The position numbers and the translations under genes were made by a program. The notes beneath the pieces were generated by a model. It was not told where the DNA came from and did no database searches. It saw nothing but the letters and a program-made list of their open reading frames with translations. Of a DNA stretch of 64,000 bases, positions 24,122 through 33,204 are shown piece by piece. Position 1 is the stretch's first letter. Each line of letters starts with the position of its first letter. The DNA is from Clostridia bacterium. Its GTDB lineage: Bacteria > Bacillota > Clostridia > Oscillospirales > Acutalibacteraceae. The DNA lies in contig JAILMJ010000053.1 of assembly GCA_024692685.1 (NCBI GenBank), forward strand, positions 1 to 64,000, given 5' to 3'.

Positions 24122-25712
24122 ATGAATAATGAAGTTTATCCGTTAAACGAAAGAAACATTGATATCATCTCGGAAAAAGTACGGGCCTTACTCTCAAAAT
24201 ACGGAACAGACAGTAAAAATAAAATCAGAATATGCTTCTCAATCGAGAACATTCTGATAAACTGGCTCAACCACTTTGACGGCGAGCAAACTGTTGAATT
24301 TATTACGGGCAAAAAGGTTTTCAGCCCCTTTATTCAACTGCGGCTCAAGGGCGATTATTATGACCCGATAAAAGCCGACGAAGATGATTTTACCAGATGG
24401 AGCAGCAACTTTATTGAGTCGCTGAATTATGCGCCTGATTTCTCATATAAAAGCGGCACCAACATTATCCAGCTGTATATTGAGAAGAAGATAATAAACC
24501 CTATTTTCAAAATCGCGATTGCCTTTGCCGTCTCTCTGATTGTAGGATTTCTCGGCCTGCTTATACCCGAGGCACAAAGGACAGGCATACTTAATTGGTT
24601 TGTCGTTCCGATTTATCAGAAATTTCTCGGCGTGCTTGATTTCATTACCGTGCCGTTTATATTTTTGTCGGTCTTGTGCGGAATCTACGGTATGGGCGAC
24701 AGCGGCTTTTTCGGCGTACTAAGCAAAAAATATCGTTTCGAGATTCATCAGTTTAACTACATTTGCCGCAATTCTGGCAACGGTTGTTTTCGTTCCTGCC
24801 TTCCACCTGGAATATTCATCCGGCTCCGTAGACATTTCCCTTGTTGCAAAATGTTACCAGCTCATTCTTGATTTGATACCGGGTAACATTCTTGTTCCGT
24901 TTTCAGAGACAAACATTCTTCAGGTTGTTCTCATTGCCGCCATTTTCGGCGTAATATTAATCACCCTTGGCGAAAGCGGCAAGACAGTAAGAAAATTCTT
25001 TGACGAACTGGACAGAATAGTAATCCGCGCCACCGGTTTTCTTGACAAGTCCATCCCGGTCTTTGTTTTCGTTGTTGTCATAAACCTGCTCTGGAGCGGT
25101 TCATTGGAACAGATACTCAGCGCAATAAAGCCGATTGTATTGTTTATCCGCTTCTCACTGGCTTTCCTTGTTATGACGTTGCTCTATACCAGCGTCAGGG
25201 CGAAGGTCCGGCCGGATATCCTTATCAAAAAGATGTTTCCGGTTTTGCTCATTGGTATGAGTACGGCGTCATCAAGCGCAATCCACGGTGAAAACGTTTC
25301 TACCTGCAATAAAAAATACGGCATAAACAATAAGATTGTTGATTTTGCGATTCCTATGGGAATGGTCACCTGTATGCCCGCAACAGCTGTCAACTTCCTT
25401 GTGCTTGCCCTGTTCTTTGCGGAGCAGACAAATGTCAAAGTGTCGGTAATCTGGATAATCAACTGTATACTTCTCTGCGTGATAACCTCAGTTGCCACTC
25501 CGCCCGTCGCCGGCGGCGCCATTGCCTGTTACTCAATCCTGTTCAACCATCTCGGCATACCTGCAAGTGCCCTGGCTCTTGCGGTTACAATTGACGTTTT
25601 CTTTGATTTTATTGCAACAACCGTTGACAATGCTCTTATACAGACTCAGCTTATTCTTCAGACCAATAACACGGATATGCTTGACAGAAAAGTATTATTA
25701 AAGCCCGAATAA
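24122..25712 (+). pseudogene. SLC1/DAACS-type cation symporter split by a frameshift at an A-tract
   Basis: The gene reads as two open frames (24122-24871 and from about 24730 to 25712). Frame 1 has a 120-residue cytosolic N-terminal domain and the first transmembrane helices, then turns to nonsense after the run of six A at 24725-24730. Shifting by one base restores SRFISLTTFAAILATVVFVP and joins smoothly to the rest, with the HP1-type SSSAI loop and later helices. Dicarboxylate/amino-acid:cation symporters take up glutamate, aspartate or similar acids. Five A instead of six would restore the frame, so a one-base insertion is likely. Consequence: no full-length protein unless slippage on the A-tract occurs. 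Confidence 0.8.
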
Positions 25713-25780
25713 TATCCGGAGTTAAAATACAAATCCGGCAATTAACCGGGATAGGGCGCAACCCGCCGCTTAATTAAAGA

Positions 25781-25816
25781 AGCCGCACAGTTTTAAGCTG
25801 AGCGGCTTTTGTGTTT
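25781..25816. terminator. bidirectional terminator between the symporter and acyl-CoA ligase genes
   Basis: AGCCGC-A-CAG pairs with CTG-A-GCGGCT; T-rich tails on both strands (TTTTGTGTTTTT on plus). Convergent genes meet here. Confidence 0.8.
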
Positions 25817-27496
25817 TTATACTCTTTTAATTTTCTGAGCCGTTGTACGCTCAAAATCGTCTTCTCTTATTGTGAAATGCTTTATTCTCTTATAACCGGG
25901 GACTTTTCCGTTGGCTCTTCCGACCGCTTCCTTGACGGCATTGTAAACCGTATCGCTCTCGGTGTTTCCGTAAATCTCAAGGATTTCCTCCAGGTCCGGC
26001 AATATCTGGGCACACACCTCAAGCTCTCCGTGCCTGTCCTCTTTTCCCTCAACAAGGGAAGATGCTATAACATCCTCGCTGTCCAGATGGTATTCAAGCT
26101 CCTCAGGGAAAATGTTTTTTCCGTTAGGCGTAACGATAACATTTTTACATCGTCCCGTTATATGATAGCGGCCTTTTTTGTCAACATATCCCAGGTCACC
26201 GGTATGAAGGAAACCGTCATTATCCATAACGTCCGCGGTTGCTTCGGGGTTGTTGTAATAGCCGAGCATTACCATTCCGCCCTTGACGCAAATCTCGCCG
26301 ATATCATTTTCGTCTTTGTTTATGATTTTTGTCTCCACGCCGGGAAGCGGCTCGCCGATTGAATCCGTGGACCTGCATCTGTCGTGATTGATGATTGCGA
26401 GAGGTGCGCATTCGGTGAGACCGTAGCCGTAAACAACCTGGATACCGAAGGCGTCAAAATCTTTTATAATCTGCGGATCAAGAGCTGCGCCACCGCAGAT
26501 AATCATTCTCATATTACCGCCGAAGGTCTCCTGAATCTCGCGGAAGAAGACCTTTTTGAGGTCTATATTCACCTTGCTCGCCGCCTTGCAGAGCGCTCTG
26601 CCGACTTTGAACATTGTTTCGCCGTTCTTTTTCTTCTTTATCTCTTTCATTATCCTCTTATGAACGGTTTCAAGCACAAGAGGCACGGCAACAAATATCG
26701 AGGGGTTAAATTCCTTCATATTGCGGAGCACATACTTGAAGCCCTCGCAAAATGTTACCTTTGCGCCGCAGTAAGGAGCAAAGAAGAGAATAATTGAGCT
26801 TTCAAATGTATGATGGAAGGGAAGCAGGGAAATTCCGCAGTCTTCCGGATATATTTTCAGCACGCTCATTGCAGCTTTAACTTCAAATACGAAGTTTCTC
26901 TGGCAGAGCATAACGCCCTTTGAAATGCCGGTTGTGCCGGACGTGAATAACAGGGTACACATTTTTTCGGTATCCTGAACCACATCCTTATAGAGCGGTT
27001 TGCCGTCATCGATCAGAACGCGACCGACATCGATAAGAATATCAAACGAGACAGTACCCGAATCAACGGATTCGCCCTTTGAAAAGACTATGATTTTCAG
27101 ATCGCCGAGTTTTGAAATGTCAAGATTTGCAAGGTGCTTTTTGTCACAGAAAAGGTATTTCGCTTCGGAAACCTCAAGAATGTTATAAATGTCATCGGGC
27201 ATGAGTTCCTTATCAACCGGAATAACAACTCCGTCCGAACATATCGTTGAAATATATGTAAGACAATATTCATAACAGTTATCGGAAATAACCGCGACAC
27301 GAAGATCATTGTGACCGGCCTTGAGCAAAGCCGTGCTCAACGCGTTAATATCATTTCTGTACTGAGTGTAGGAAATATTGAAATGTTCGTCGTTTCTCTT
27401 TATTTCAAATGCAGGTCTGTCCGCATAGATTTCGGCGCTCATATCAATTATATCCCTGACAGAATTGAAATCCCTGACCTTGTAAAACCCTTTCAT
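25817..27496 (-). CDS. long-chain acyl-CoA synthetase-like AMP-binding enzyme
   Basis: 559 residues. The adenylate-forming signature LLFTSGTTGISKGVM (about 183-197), the A5-type YGYGLTECAP, and the A7/A8 pattern HTGDLGYVDKKGRYHITGR followed by NIFPEELE are all present. Such enzymes activate fatty or aryl acids as acyl-AMP and usually load CoA or a carrier protein. Start ATG 27496 follows GGAGAAGG. Related to the two ligases at 41050 and 44001. A promoter lies just upstream, divergent from the GPH transporter. Confidence 0.85.
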   Translation of the reverse strand: MKGFYKVRDFNSVRDIIDMSAEIYADRPAFEIKRNDEHFNISYTQYRNDINALSTALLKAGHNDLRVAVISDNCYEYCLTYISTICSDGVVIPVDKELMPDDIYNILEVSEAKYLFCDKKHLANLDISKLGDLKIIVFSKGESVDSGTVSFDILIDVGRVLIDDGKPLYKDVVQDTEKMCTLLFTSGTTGISKGVMLCQRNFVFEVKAAMSVLKIYPEDCGISLLPFHHTFESSIILFFAPYCGAKVTFCEGFKYVLRNMKEFNPSIFVAVPLVLETVHKRIMKEIKKKKNGETMFKVGRALCKAASKVNIDLKKVFFREIQETFGGNMRMIICGGAALDPQIIKDFDAFGIQVVYGYGLTECAPLAIINHDRCRSTDSIGEPLPGVETKIINKDENDIGEICVKGGMVMLGYYNNPEATADVMDNDGFLHTGDLGYVDKKGRYHITGRCKNVIVTPNGKNIFPEELEYHLDSEDVIASSLVEGKEDRHGELEVCAQILPDLEEILEIYGNTESDTVYNAVKEAVGRANGKVPGYKRIKHFTIREDDFERTTAQKIKRV

Positions 27497-27547
27497 ATTC
27501 CTTCTCCGTCCCACATATTTTGTGCTTCTGGCAAAAATTCATATTAT

Positions 27548-27576
27548 AGTATACTATATATATAATAATTTTGCAA
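27548..27576 (-). promoter_or_regulatory. sigma-A-type promoter of the acyl-CoA ligase gene
   Basis: Minus strand: TTGCAA, 17-base spacer, TATACT, about 51 bases before the start codon. Confidence 0.65.
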
Positions 27577-27728
27577 CCGTAAGAAAAAAATTAAAAGACT
27601 GTTTACATGTGTTTAAATTTATGCTTGCTTTTCCTTAACGGAAGCCGTACCCGGGTTCCGGACATATTGCAATATTTTCCGATATATGGTAAAATTATTA
27701 ATAACTCTTCACGCAGAAGGTGATGTAT

Positions 27729-29183
27729 TTGGAAAGCAGACGCAATCCGGAACAGCTTGCCTCAACAGATAACAGAGTAAAAAGAGGAAATCTGTTTTCT
27801 TACGCTCTGGGACTTGCAGGCCAGAATATTTCCTATGGTTTTATTTCCGGCTGGCTGTTTTATTATCTTGAGTATGTGCGCAAAATATCTCCCAAGGTAT
27901 CGGGACTTATCACCGGTATTTCGAGGATCTGGGATTCAGTCAACGATCCGCTCGTCGGCGCAATGGTTGACAGACACAGATTTAAAAACGGCGAAAAACT
28001 GCGTCCGTTTCTCGTCATTACTCCGCCGATAATCGGCGTGCTCGGAGCCTGTATGTTCCTTCCGCTGAATCTCGGTAACACGGCTCTGATTGCGATGATA
28101 TGCGTCGCATATCTGCTTTGGGATTTATTCTATTCATTTCAGGATGTCGCCCTTTGGGGAATGGTTGCAACGTCCTCACCGAATTCGGAGGAAAGAGGCA
28201 AGGTTTCCCAGTGGGTTACAATAGGAGCGGGAGCGGGCTCGGTTATCGCAGGGCTTTTCCCGACTCTCAGGGGAGCGGTTGAAGGAACGGGTATGTCAAC
28301 CCTTCATGTGTTTGCCCTGTTTGCTCTTCTGTTTGGCTGCGGCGGTGAATTTCTCTCCATGACTGCCCACAAAATGAGAGAGCACGTGGATACCCCAAAG
28401 AGCGAGGAAAGTATTTTTGAAGCAATATTTGTGCTCCGTCACAACAGAAAGCTGCTTCTCATTTCTGCGGCTCGGCTTTTCAGGGATATCTCAAACACCA
28501 TACTCCCATGGGTTTATTTCTTCGAGAGCAGAGAGATTTACGACCTCGGATTTACCAAAATCGGTTACGGTGATATTCAGGTAATCTACGGCTTCCTGAC
28601 CGGGGCATTCGGCGCAGTCGCGATGCTTTTCGCAACAAAGGCGGCCGACAGGCTCGGCGGCATGAAGCGTCTGTTGATAGTTGCTCAGACGGCAAACATC
28701 ATAAGCAGGGTCGTCTGTTTCTTCATCGGCTTTAATTCTCCTGCGCAGATGATAACAACCATGTTGATAATGTCCCTCGCAAACATTCCCATAAACTCAA
28801 TGGATATTGCCCACCGCGCTCTTACAAGCGACTCGATAGACGAAGTTGAATACAAAACCGGAAAACGGACAGAAGGAATATCGTTCTCAATGCAGAACTT
28901 TATAACCAAAATCGCATCCGCCTTCGTTCAGATTATAAACGGCTTTGTGCTTTCAGCCCTCGGTCACGACAGCAACGTCAAAAACTATGAACAGAACGAA
29001 ACATATATGAAATGGCAGTGGCCGATATTTATGATGGGTCCCGTTATCGGCGCGATTATCTATCTCATATTTATATCCATGATAAACGACAGCAAAGAGG
29101 ATAAACTCTTCATTGAAACCCAACTTGCGGAAAGAAGAGCGACAGTCGGGGATAAGGAAGAAATGCTGGAGAGCACAGAATAA
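27729..29183 (+). CDS. GPH family (glycoside/pentoside/hexuronide) cation symporter
   Basis: About 484 residues and 12 transmembrane segments, with the GPH pattern DSVNDPLVGAMVDRHRFKNGEKLRPFL (loop 2-3) typical of MelB/XynP-type transporters. Likely imports an oligosaccharide or uronide with Na+ or H+. Start: TTG 27729 lies six bases after AAGGTG; the GTG and ATG two and three codons upstream overlap that site. First gene of a plus-strand operon with the acyltransferase and glmM. Confidence 0.85.
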   Translation: MESRRNPEQLASTDNRVKRGNLFSYALGLAGQNISYGFISGWLFYYLEYVRKISPKVSGLITGISRIWDSVNDPLVGAMVDRHRFKNGEKLRPFLVITPPIIGVLGACMFLPLNLGNTALIAMICVAYLLWDLFYSFQDVALWGMVATSSPNSEERGKVSQWVTIGAGAGSVIAGLFPTLRGAVEGTGMSTLHVFALFALLFGCGGEFLSMTAHKMREHVDTPKSEESIFEAIFVLRHNRKLLLISAARLFRDISNTILPWVYFFESREIYDLGFTKIGYGDIQVIYGFLTGAFGAVAMLFATKAADRLGGMKRLLIVAQTANIISRVVCFFIGFNSPAQMITTMLIMSLANIPINSMDIAHRALTSDSIDEVEYKTGKRTEGISFSMQNFITKIASAFVQIINGFVLSALGHDSNVKNYEQNETYMKWQWPIFMMGPVIGAIIYLIFISMINDSKEDKLFIETQLAERRATVGDKEEMLESTE

Positions 29184-29196
29184 GGAGCTGAAACCA

Positions 29197-29856
29197 ATGA
29201 TAAAAACAAAGGAACTGTTTTCCCCGGGTCACTCGGCGGCAGATGAATATCTTTTTTCATTTGAATATCCCTGGCAGGCACTCGCAGGCATAAAGGACTT
29301 TATAATCGAACTCGGCAAAACGCTCGACCGGGCCGAATATGACCGGCCCCGGGAAAATGTATGGATTCACAAAAGCGCAAAGATCTTTCCCTCTGCCTAT
29401 ATCGGCTCACCCTGCATAATCGGAGCTGAAACGGAAGTCAGGCAGTGCGCTTTCATAAGAGGCAGCGCTCTCATTGGCAAAAACTGCGTTATCGGCAACA
29501 GCACGGAACTTAAAAATGTAATCATCAGCGACCATGTTCAGGTGCCGCACTATAACTATGTCGGCGACAGTATTCTCGGTTTTTATTCTCATATGGGAGC
29601 CGGGTCGATAACCTCAAATGTCAAGTCGGATAAAACCCCTGTTGAAATCAAATACAACGGGGAAGCAATAAAAACAGGCCTTAAAAAAATGGGCGCCATA
29701 CTCGGTGAACATGTTGAAGTGGGCTGCAACAGCGTGCTTAATCCCGGTTCAATAATCGGATCCAACACAAATATTTACCCTCTTTCGTGCGTCAGAGGGG
29801 TGATACCGCCGAACAGCATTCTGAAAACTGGCGGCATCATAAAAGAAAAGGAGTAA
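29197..29856 (+). CDS. left-handed beta-helix (hexapeptide repeat) acyltransferase, GlmU C-terminal-like
   Basis: 219 residues. After an 80-residue N-terminal part the chain follows hexapeptide repeats ([LIV]-G-x-x-x-x) such as IGSPCIIGAETEVRQCAFIRG, VIGNSTELKNVII and VGCNSVLNPGSIIG. This resembles the acetyltransferase half of GlmU or the C-terminal part of UDP-GlcNAc pyrophosphorylase-related proteins. It ends five bases before glmM, which supports an amino-sugar role. AAGGAG precedes ATG 29197. Confidence 0.8.
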   Translation: MIKTKELFSPGHSAADEYLFSFEYPWQALAGIKDFIIELGKTLDRAEYDRPRENVWIHKSAKIFPSAYIGSPCIIGAETEVRQCAFIRGSALIGKNCVIGNSTELKNVIISDHVQVPHYNYVGDSILGFYSHMGAGSITSNVKSDKTPVEIKYNGEAIKTGLKKMGAILGEHVEVGCNSVLNPGSIIGSNTNIYPLSCVRGVIPPNSILKTGGIIKEKE

Positions 29857-29861
29857 TTATT

Positions 29862-31238
29862 ATGGGCAGATATTTCGGTACCGACGGCTTCAGAGGCGAA
29901 GCCAATATAGATGTAACCGCAGACCACGCTTATAAAATCGGCAGATTCCTCGGCTGGTACTACGGCGAAAAGAAAAAGCGCGAGGGCTCCGGAAATGAAG
30001 TAAGAATAGTCATCGGAAAGGATACAAGACGCAGCAGTTATATGTTTGAGTATTCACTTGTCGCGGGTCTTGTCGCCTCGGGCGCAGACGCTTATATGCT
30101 TCACGTTACAACCACACCGTCGGTTGCGTATATAACCCACGTTGATGCCTTCGACTGCGGAATTATGATTTCCGCAAGCCATAACCCGTATTATGACAAC
30201 GGCATAAAACTGCTCGACGGCAACGGTGTTAAAATGGATGAGGAAACCATTGGCTTTATCGAGGACTATATTGACGGAAAATCCGAGGTTTTCGGTCAGA
30301 AATGGGAGAGCATTCCCTTCGCAGAGCGCAACAGAATCGGCAAGACGGTTGACTATGTCGCCGGCAGAAACAGGTACATCGGCTACCTCATTTCTCTGGG
30401 CGTTTATTCATTCAGGGGCAAGAGAATAGGTATCGACTGTGCAAACGGCAGCGCATGGAACATTGCAAAATCGGTCTTTGAGGCACTGGGAGCAGTTACC
30501 TATGTCATAAATGCACAGCCTAACGGATTTAACATCAACGAAAATGCCGGCTCAACCCATATCGAAGGGCTGAGAAAATATGTTATTGAAAACGGTCTTG
30601 ACGCCGGCTTTGCCTACGACGGAGACGCCGACAGATGCCTTTGCGTTGACGAAAAGGGCAATATTCTCACCGGAGATCATATAATGTATATTTATGCATG
30701 TTATATGAAGGAGAGAGGAAAGCTCATAAACAACACGGTCGTCACCACCATAATGTCAAATCTCGGGCTTTACAAAGCGTTTGACGAGGCAGGCATAGAC
30801 TATGTTCAGACCCCGGTAGGCGATAAATACGTCTATGAATATATGTCGGAGCATAACAATATCCTCGGCGGAGAGCAGAGCGGTCACATTATCTTCTCAA
30901 AATATGCGACAACGGGCGATGGTATCCTGACAAGCCTTAAGATGATGCAGGTCCTTATGGCAAAAGAATGTGAGATGAGCAGACTTTATGACAATCTTCA
31001 CATTTATCCGCAGATGCTCGAAAATGTCAAGGTGACAGATAAGGAAAAGGTGCTTGCCGATCCCAGAGTCAAAGAGGCAACAGAGATTGCCGCCAAAGAA
31101 CTCGGAAACTCCGGCAGAATTCTTGTCAGACCATCCGGAACAGAGCCTGTTGTCAGGGTTATGGTTGAGGCAGAGACCGACGAAATCTGCGAAAAATACG
31201 TTTCAATGGTTGCCTATGCCATTAAAAGCGTAAGCTGA
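29862..31238 (+). CDS. glmM: phosphoglucosamine mutase GlmM-like
   Basis: 458 residues, the normal size. The active-site Ser (about 106) lies in IMISASHNPYYDNGIKL, the Mg2+ loop is AYDGDADRCL (about 243), and the sugar/phosphate loops GGEQSGHI and RPSGTEPVVRVM are intact. It converts glucosamine-6-phosphate to glucosamine-1-phosphate for UDP-GlcNAc and cell-wall synthesis; phosphomannomutase activity cannot be excluded by sequence. AAAGGAG precedes the ATG. Cotranscribed with the acyltransferase gene. Confidence 0.85.
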   Translation: MGRYFGTDGFRGEANIDVTADHAYKIGRFLGWYYGEKKKREGSGNEVRIVIGKDTRRSSYMFEYSLVAGLVASGADAYMLHVTTTPSVAYITHVDAFDCGIMISASHNPYYDNGIKLLDGNGVKMDEETIGFIEDYIDGKSEVFGQKWESIPFAERNRIGKTVDYVAGRNRYIGYLISLGVYSFRGKRIGIDCANGSAWNIAKSVFEALGAVTYVINAQPNGFNINENAGSTHIEGLRKYVIENGLDAGFAYDGDADRCLCVDEKGNILTGDHIMYIYACYMKERGKLINNTVVTTIMSNLGLYKAFDEAGIDYVQTPVGDKYVYEYMSEHNNILGGEQSGHIIFSKYATTGDGILTSLKMMQVLMAKECEMSRLYDNLHIYPQMLENVKVTDKEKVLADPRVKEATEIAAKELGNSGRILVRPSGTEPVVRVMVEAETDEICEKYVSMVAYAIKSVS

Positions 31239-31274
31239 TTATTGCATAATTATCCGTTTTTCTTCAGAAAAACA

Positions 31275-31303
31275 TTGACAAACCGGCAACTGTGGGTTAT
31301 AAT
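31275..31303 (+). promoter_or_regulatory. consensus sigma-A promoter of the leader and SSS symporter
   Basis: TTGACA, 17-base spacer, TATAAT: a perfect match to the vegetative consensus. It would start RNA near 31310 and run through the small Tyr-rich reading frame and hairpin into the symporter gene. Confidence 0.9.
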
Positions 31304-31331
31304 CACGGTAATAAATTAAGGAGTATTTGGC

Positions 31332-31388
31332 ATGCTTAATAAATCTTTTGCAAACGCATATTACTATTACGTTTATTGTTTTAAATAA
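31332..31388 (+). CDS. 18-residue Tyr-rich leader peptide
   Basis: ATG 31332 opens MLNKSFANAYYYYVYCFK, with AAGGAG about eight to ten bases upstream. Five of 18 residues are Tyr, four of them in a row (TAT TAC TAT TAC), plus two Phe. The frame is followed about 50 bases later by a terminator-like hairpin and then the symporter gene. This is the layout of an amino-acid attenuation leader, with tyrosine (or aromatic residue) supply as the signal. A T-box is not seen. Function inferred from layout only. Confidence 0.6.
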   Translation: MLNKSFANAYYYYVYCFK

Positions 31389-31437
31389 TAATAGGCGTGA
31401 TTTGTGTTGCATAAGATGAATAAAGTAAGTTGATTAC

Positions 31438-31474
31438 AGCCGCACATTATCACGATTGTGCGGCTGATATTTTT
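31438..31474 (+). terminator. terminator/attenuator ahead of the SSS symporter
   Basis: AGCCGCACA pairs perfectly with TGTGCGGCT around a short loop, followed by GATATTTTT, directly before the AGGAGG of the symporter. The upstream sequence TGTGTTGC (31403-31410) could pair with the 5' arm, so an alternative antiterminator is possible. Confidence 0.75.
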
Positions 31475-31490
31475 GTCAGGAGGCAATTAT

Positions 31491-33074
31491 ATGATTTTCA
31501 AAATTTCCATACTTATCATTTTCTTTGCGGTTATGATAGGTGTAGGCATCTGGTGCAGACGCCAGTCAACAAATGTTAACGGCTTCGTTCTGGGCGGCAG
31601 GAATGTCGGTCCGTGGCTTACGGCTTTCGCATACGGCACATCCTACTTCTCTGCTGTTATATTTATCGGATATTCGGGCCAGTTCGGCTGGAAATACGGA
31701 CTTGCATCAACCTGGATAGGCCTTGGCAACGCCTTTATAGGCTCGCTTCTCGCCTGGGTTATACTCGGCAGAAGAACAAGGCTGATGACCCAATATCTCG
31801 ACAGCGCAACAATGCCTGAATTCTTCGGGAAGCGCTTCGGCTCAAACACGCTGAAGGTTATCGCCTCGGCAATAGTATTTGTTTTTATGATTCCCTACAC
31901 AGCCTCCCTTTACAATGGACTTTCCCGCCTGTTTGAGATGGCCTTCGGTATTGACTATGTGTGGTGCGTAATAGCAATGGCTGTGCTCACCGGTATCTAT
32001 GTCCTTGTCGGCGGCTATATGGCTACCGCAGTCAACGATTTTATTCAGGGCATCATTATGCTTTTCGGCATTATCGCCGTTGTAGCCGCCGTGCTTTCGG
32101 AAAACGGCGGATTCACCGCCGCAGTAAACGAGCTTTCAAAGATTCCTGCGGAAACGGCACCCAATCTCTCGGGAGCATTTACCGCTTTTCTCGGGCCTCA
32201 GCCTCTTATGCTGCTCGGCGTTGTATTGCTTACATCCCTCGGCACCTGGGGTCTTCCTCAGATGGTCGGCAAGTTCTATGCAATCAAGAGTGAGGACAGC
32301 ATTCACAAAGGAACAGTCATTTCCACCGCATTCGCAATCATTGTTGCCGGCGGATGTTACTTCCTCGGCGGTTTCGGCAGACTCTATAAGGATGTTATCG
32401 ACTATGCGCCCAACGGCACCCCGATTTATGACAGCATCGTGCCGGCTATGGTAGATAAAATGCCCGACATTCTGATAGGTATTGTTGTCATCCTTGTACT
32501 TTCAGCTTCCATGTCCACCCTTTCCTCCCTGGTACTCACCTCCGGCTCAACGCTCACACTTGACGTTATCGTTCCTGCGAGTAAAAAAGAGATGAGCGAA
32601 AAGAAAAAGATGAATATAATCAGAATCCTGATAGTATTCTTCATCGTAATTTCCTCTGTCATTGCCATAGTTCAGGCAAAATCTTCGGTAACCTTTATCG
32701 CTCAGCTTATGGGTATTTCCTGGGGTGCGCTTGCCGGTGCTTTCCTTGCTCCCTTCCTTTACAGCTTATACTGGAAACGCACCACAAAAGCGGCAGCCTA
32801 TATCAGCTTCTTCTGCGGTGTTGCAATTATGTGCGCAGATATGGCGTGCAACTTCACAGGCAGGGTATTTATCAACTCGTTCTTCACCTCGCCGATTAAT
32901 GCCGGTGTGCTTGCCATGGTAGCAGGACTTGTGCTGGTTCCCATCGTGAGCCTTATTACGCCCAAACTTGAAAAGAAAAAGGTTGACGACATCTTCTCCT
33001 GCTATAACAGAACCGTCACTGTCAGAGTCACAACCGCTCTGGGCGAAGACAGCAGCGAAATAGCAGCAGACTGA
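31491..33074 (+). CDS. sodium:solute symporter (SSS family)
   Basis: 527 residues and about 13 transmembrane segments. The N-terminal pattern FVLGGRNVGPWLTAFAYGTSYFSAVIFIGYSG and GLPQMVGKFYAIK are typical of Na+-coupled SSS permeases (PutP/PanF/SGLT-like). The substrate is not decided by sequence; the Tyr-rich leader upstream suggests an aromatic amino acid or a related compound, as inference. AGGAGG stands seven bases before ATG 31491. Confidence 0.85.
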   Translation: MIFKISILIIFFAVMIGVGIWCRRQSTNVNGFVLGGRNVGPWLTAFAYGTSYFSAVIFIGYSGQFGWKYGLASTWIGLGNAFIGSLLAWVILGRRTRLMTQYLDSATMPEFFGKRFGSNTLKVIASAIVFVFMIPYTASLYNGLSRLFEMAFGIDYVWCVIAMAVLTGIYVLVGGYMATAVNDFIQGIIMLFGIIAVVAAVLSENGGFTAAVNELSKIPAETAPNLSGAFTAFLGPQPLMLLGVVLLTSLGTWGLPQMVGKFYAIKSEDSIHKGTVISTAFAIIVAGGCYFLGGFGRLYKDVIDYAPNGTPIYDSIVPAMVDKMPDILIGIVVILVLSASMSTLSSLVLTSGSTLTLDVIVPASKKEMSEKKKMNIIRILIVFFIVISSVIAIVQAKSSVTFIAQLMGISWGALAGAFLAPFLYSLYWKRTTKAAAYISFFCGVAIMCADMACNFTGRVFINSFFTSPINAGVLAMVAGLVLVPIVSLITPKLEKKKVDDIFSCYNRTVTVRVTTALGEDSSEIAAD

Positions 33075-33098
33075 CAAAACGCAATCAATAATCTCCCG

Positions 33099-33132
33099 CC
33101 GTATGCCGGTTATTCCCGGCATACGGTTTTTT
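33099..33132 (+). terminator. strong terminator of the SSS gene
   Basis: CCGTATGCCGG pairs with CCGGCATACGG around a six-base loop, then TTTTTT. Confidence 0.9.
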
Positions 33133-33145
33133 GCGGGCAAGACAG

Positions 33146-33178
33146 AAAAACCGGCAGTGCCATTTCTGGCACTGCCGG
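33146..33178 (-). terminator. strong terminator of pnp
   Basis: CCGGCAGTGCC pairs with GGCACTGCCGG; on the minus strand TTTTTC follows. It closes the rpsO-pnp unit. Confidence 0.9.
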
Positions 33179-33204
33179 AATTATTATAATCAAATCAACT
33201 TATA

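Noticed and set aside
31310..31490. T-box or metabolite riboswitch ahead of the SSS gene
   Set aside because: The T-box bulge consensus is not present and the leader is too short; a translated leader peptide explains the layout better.
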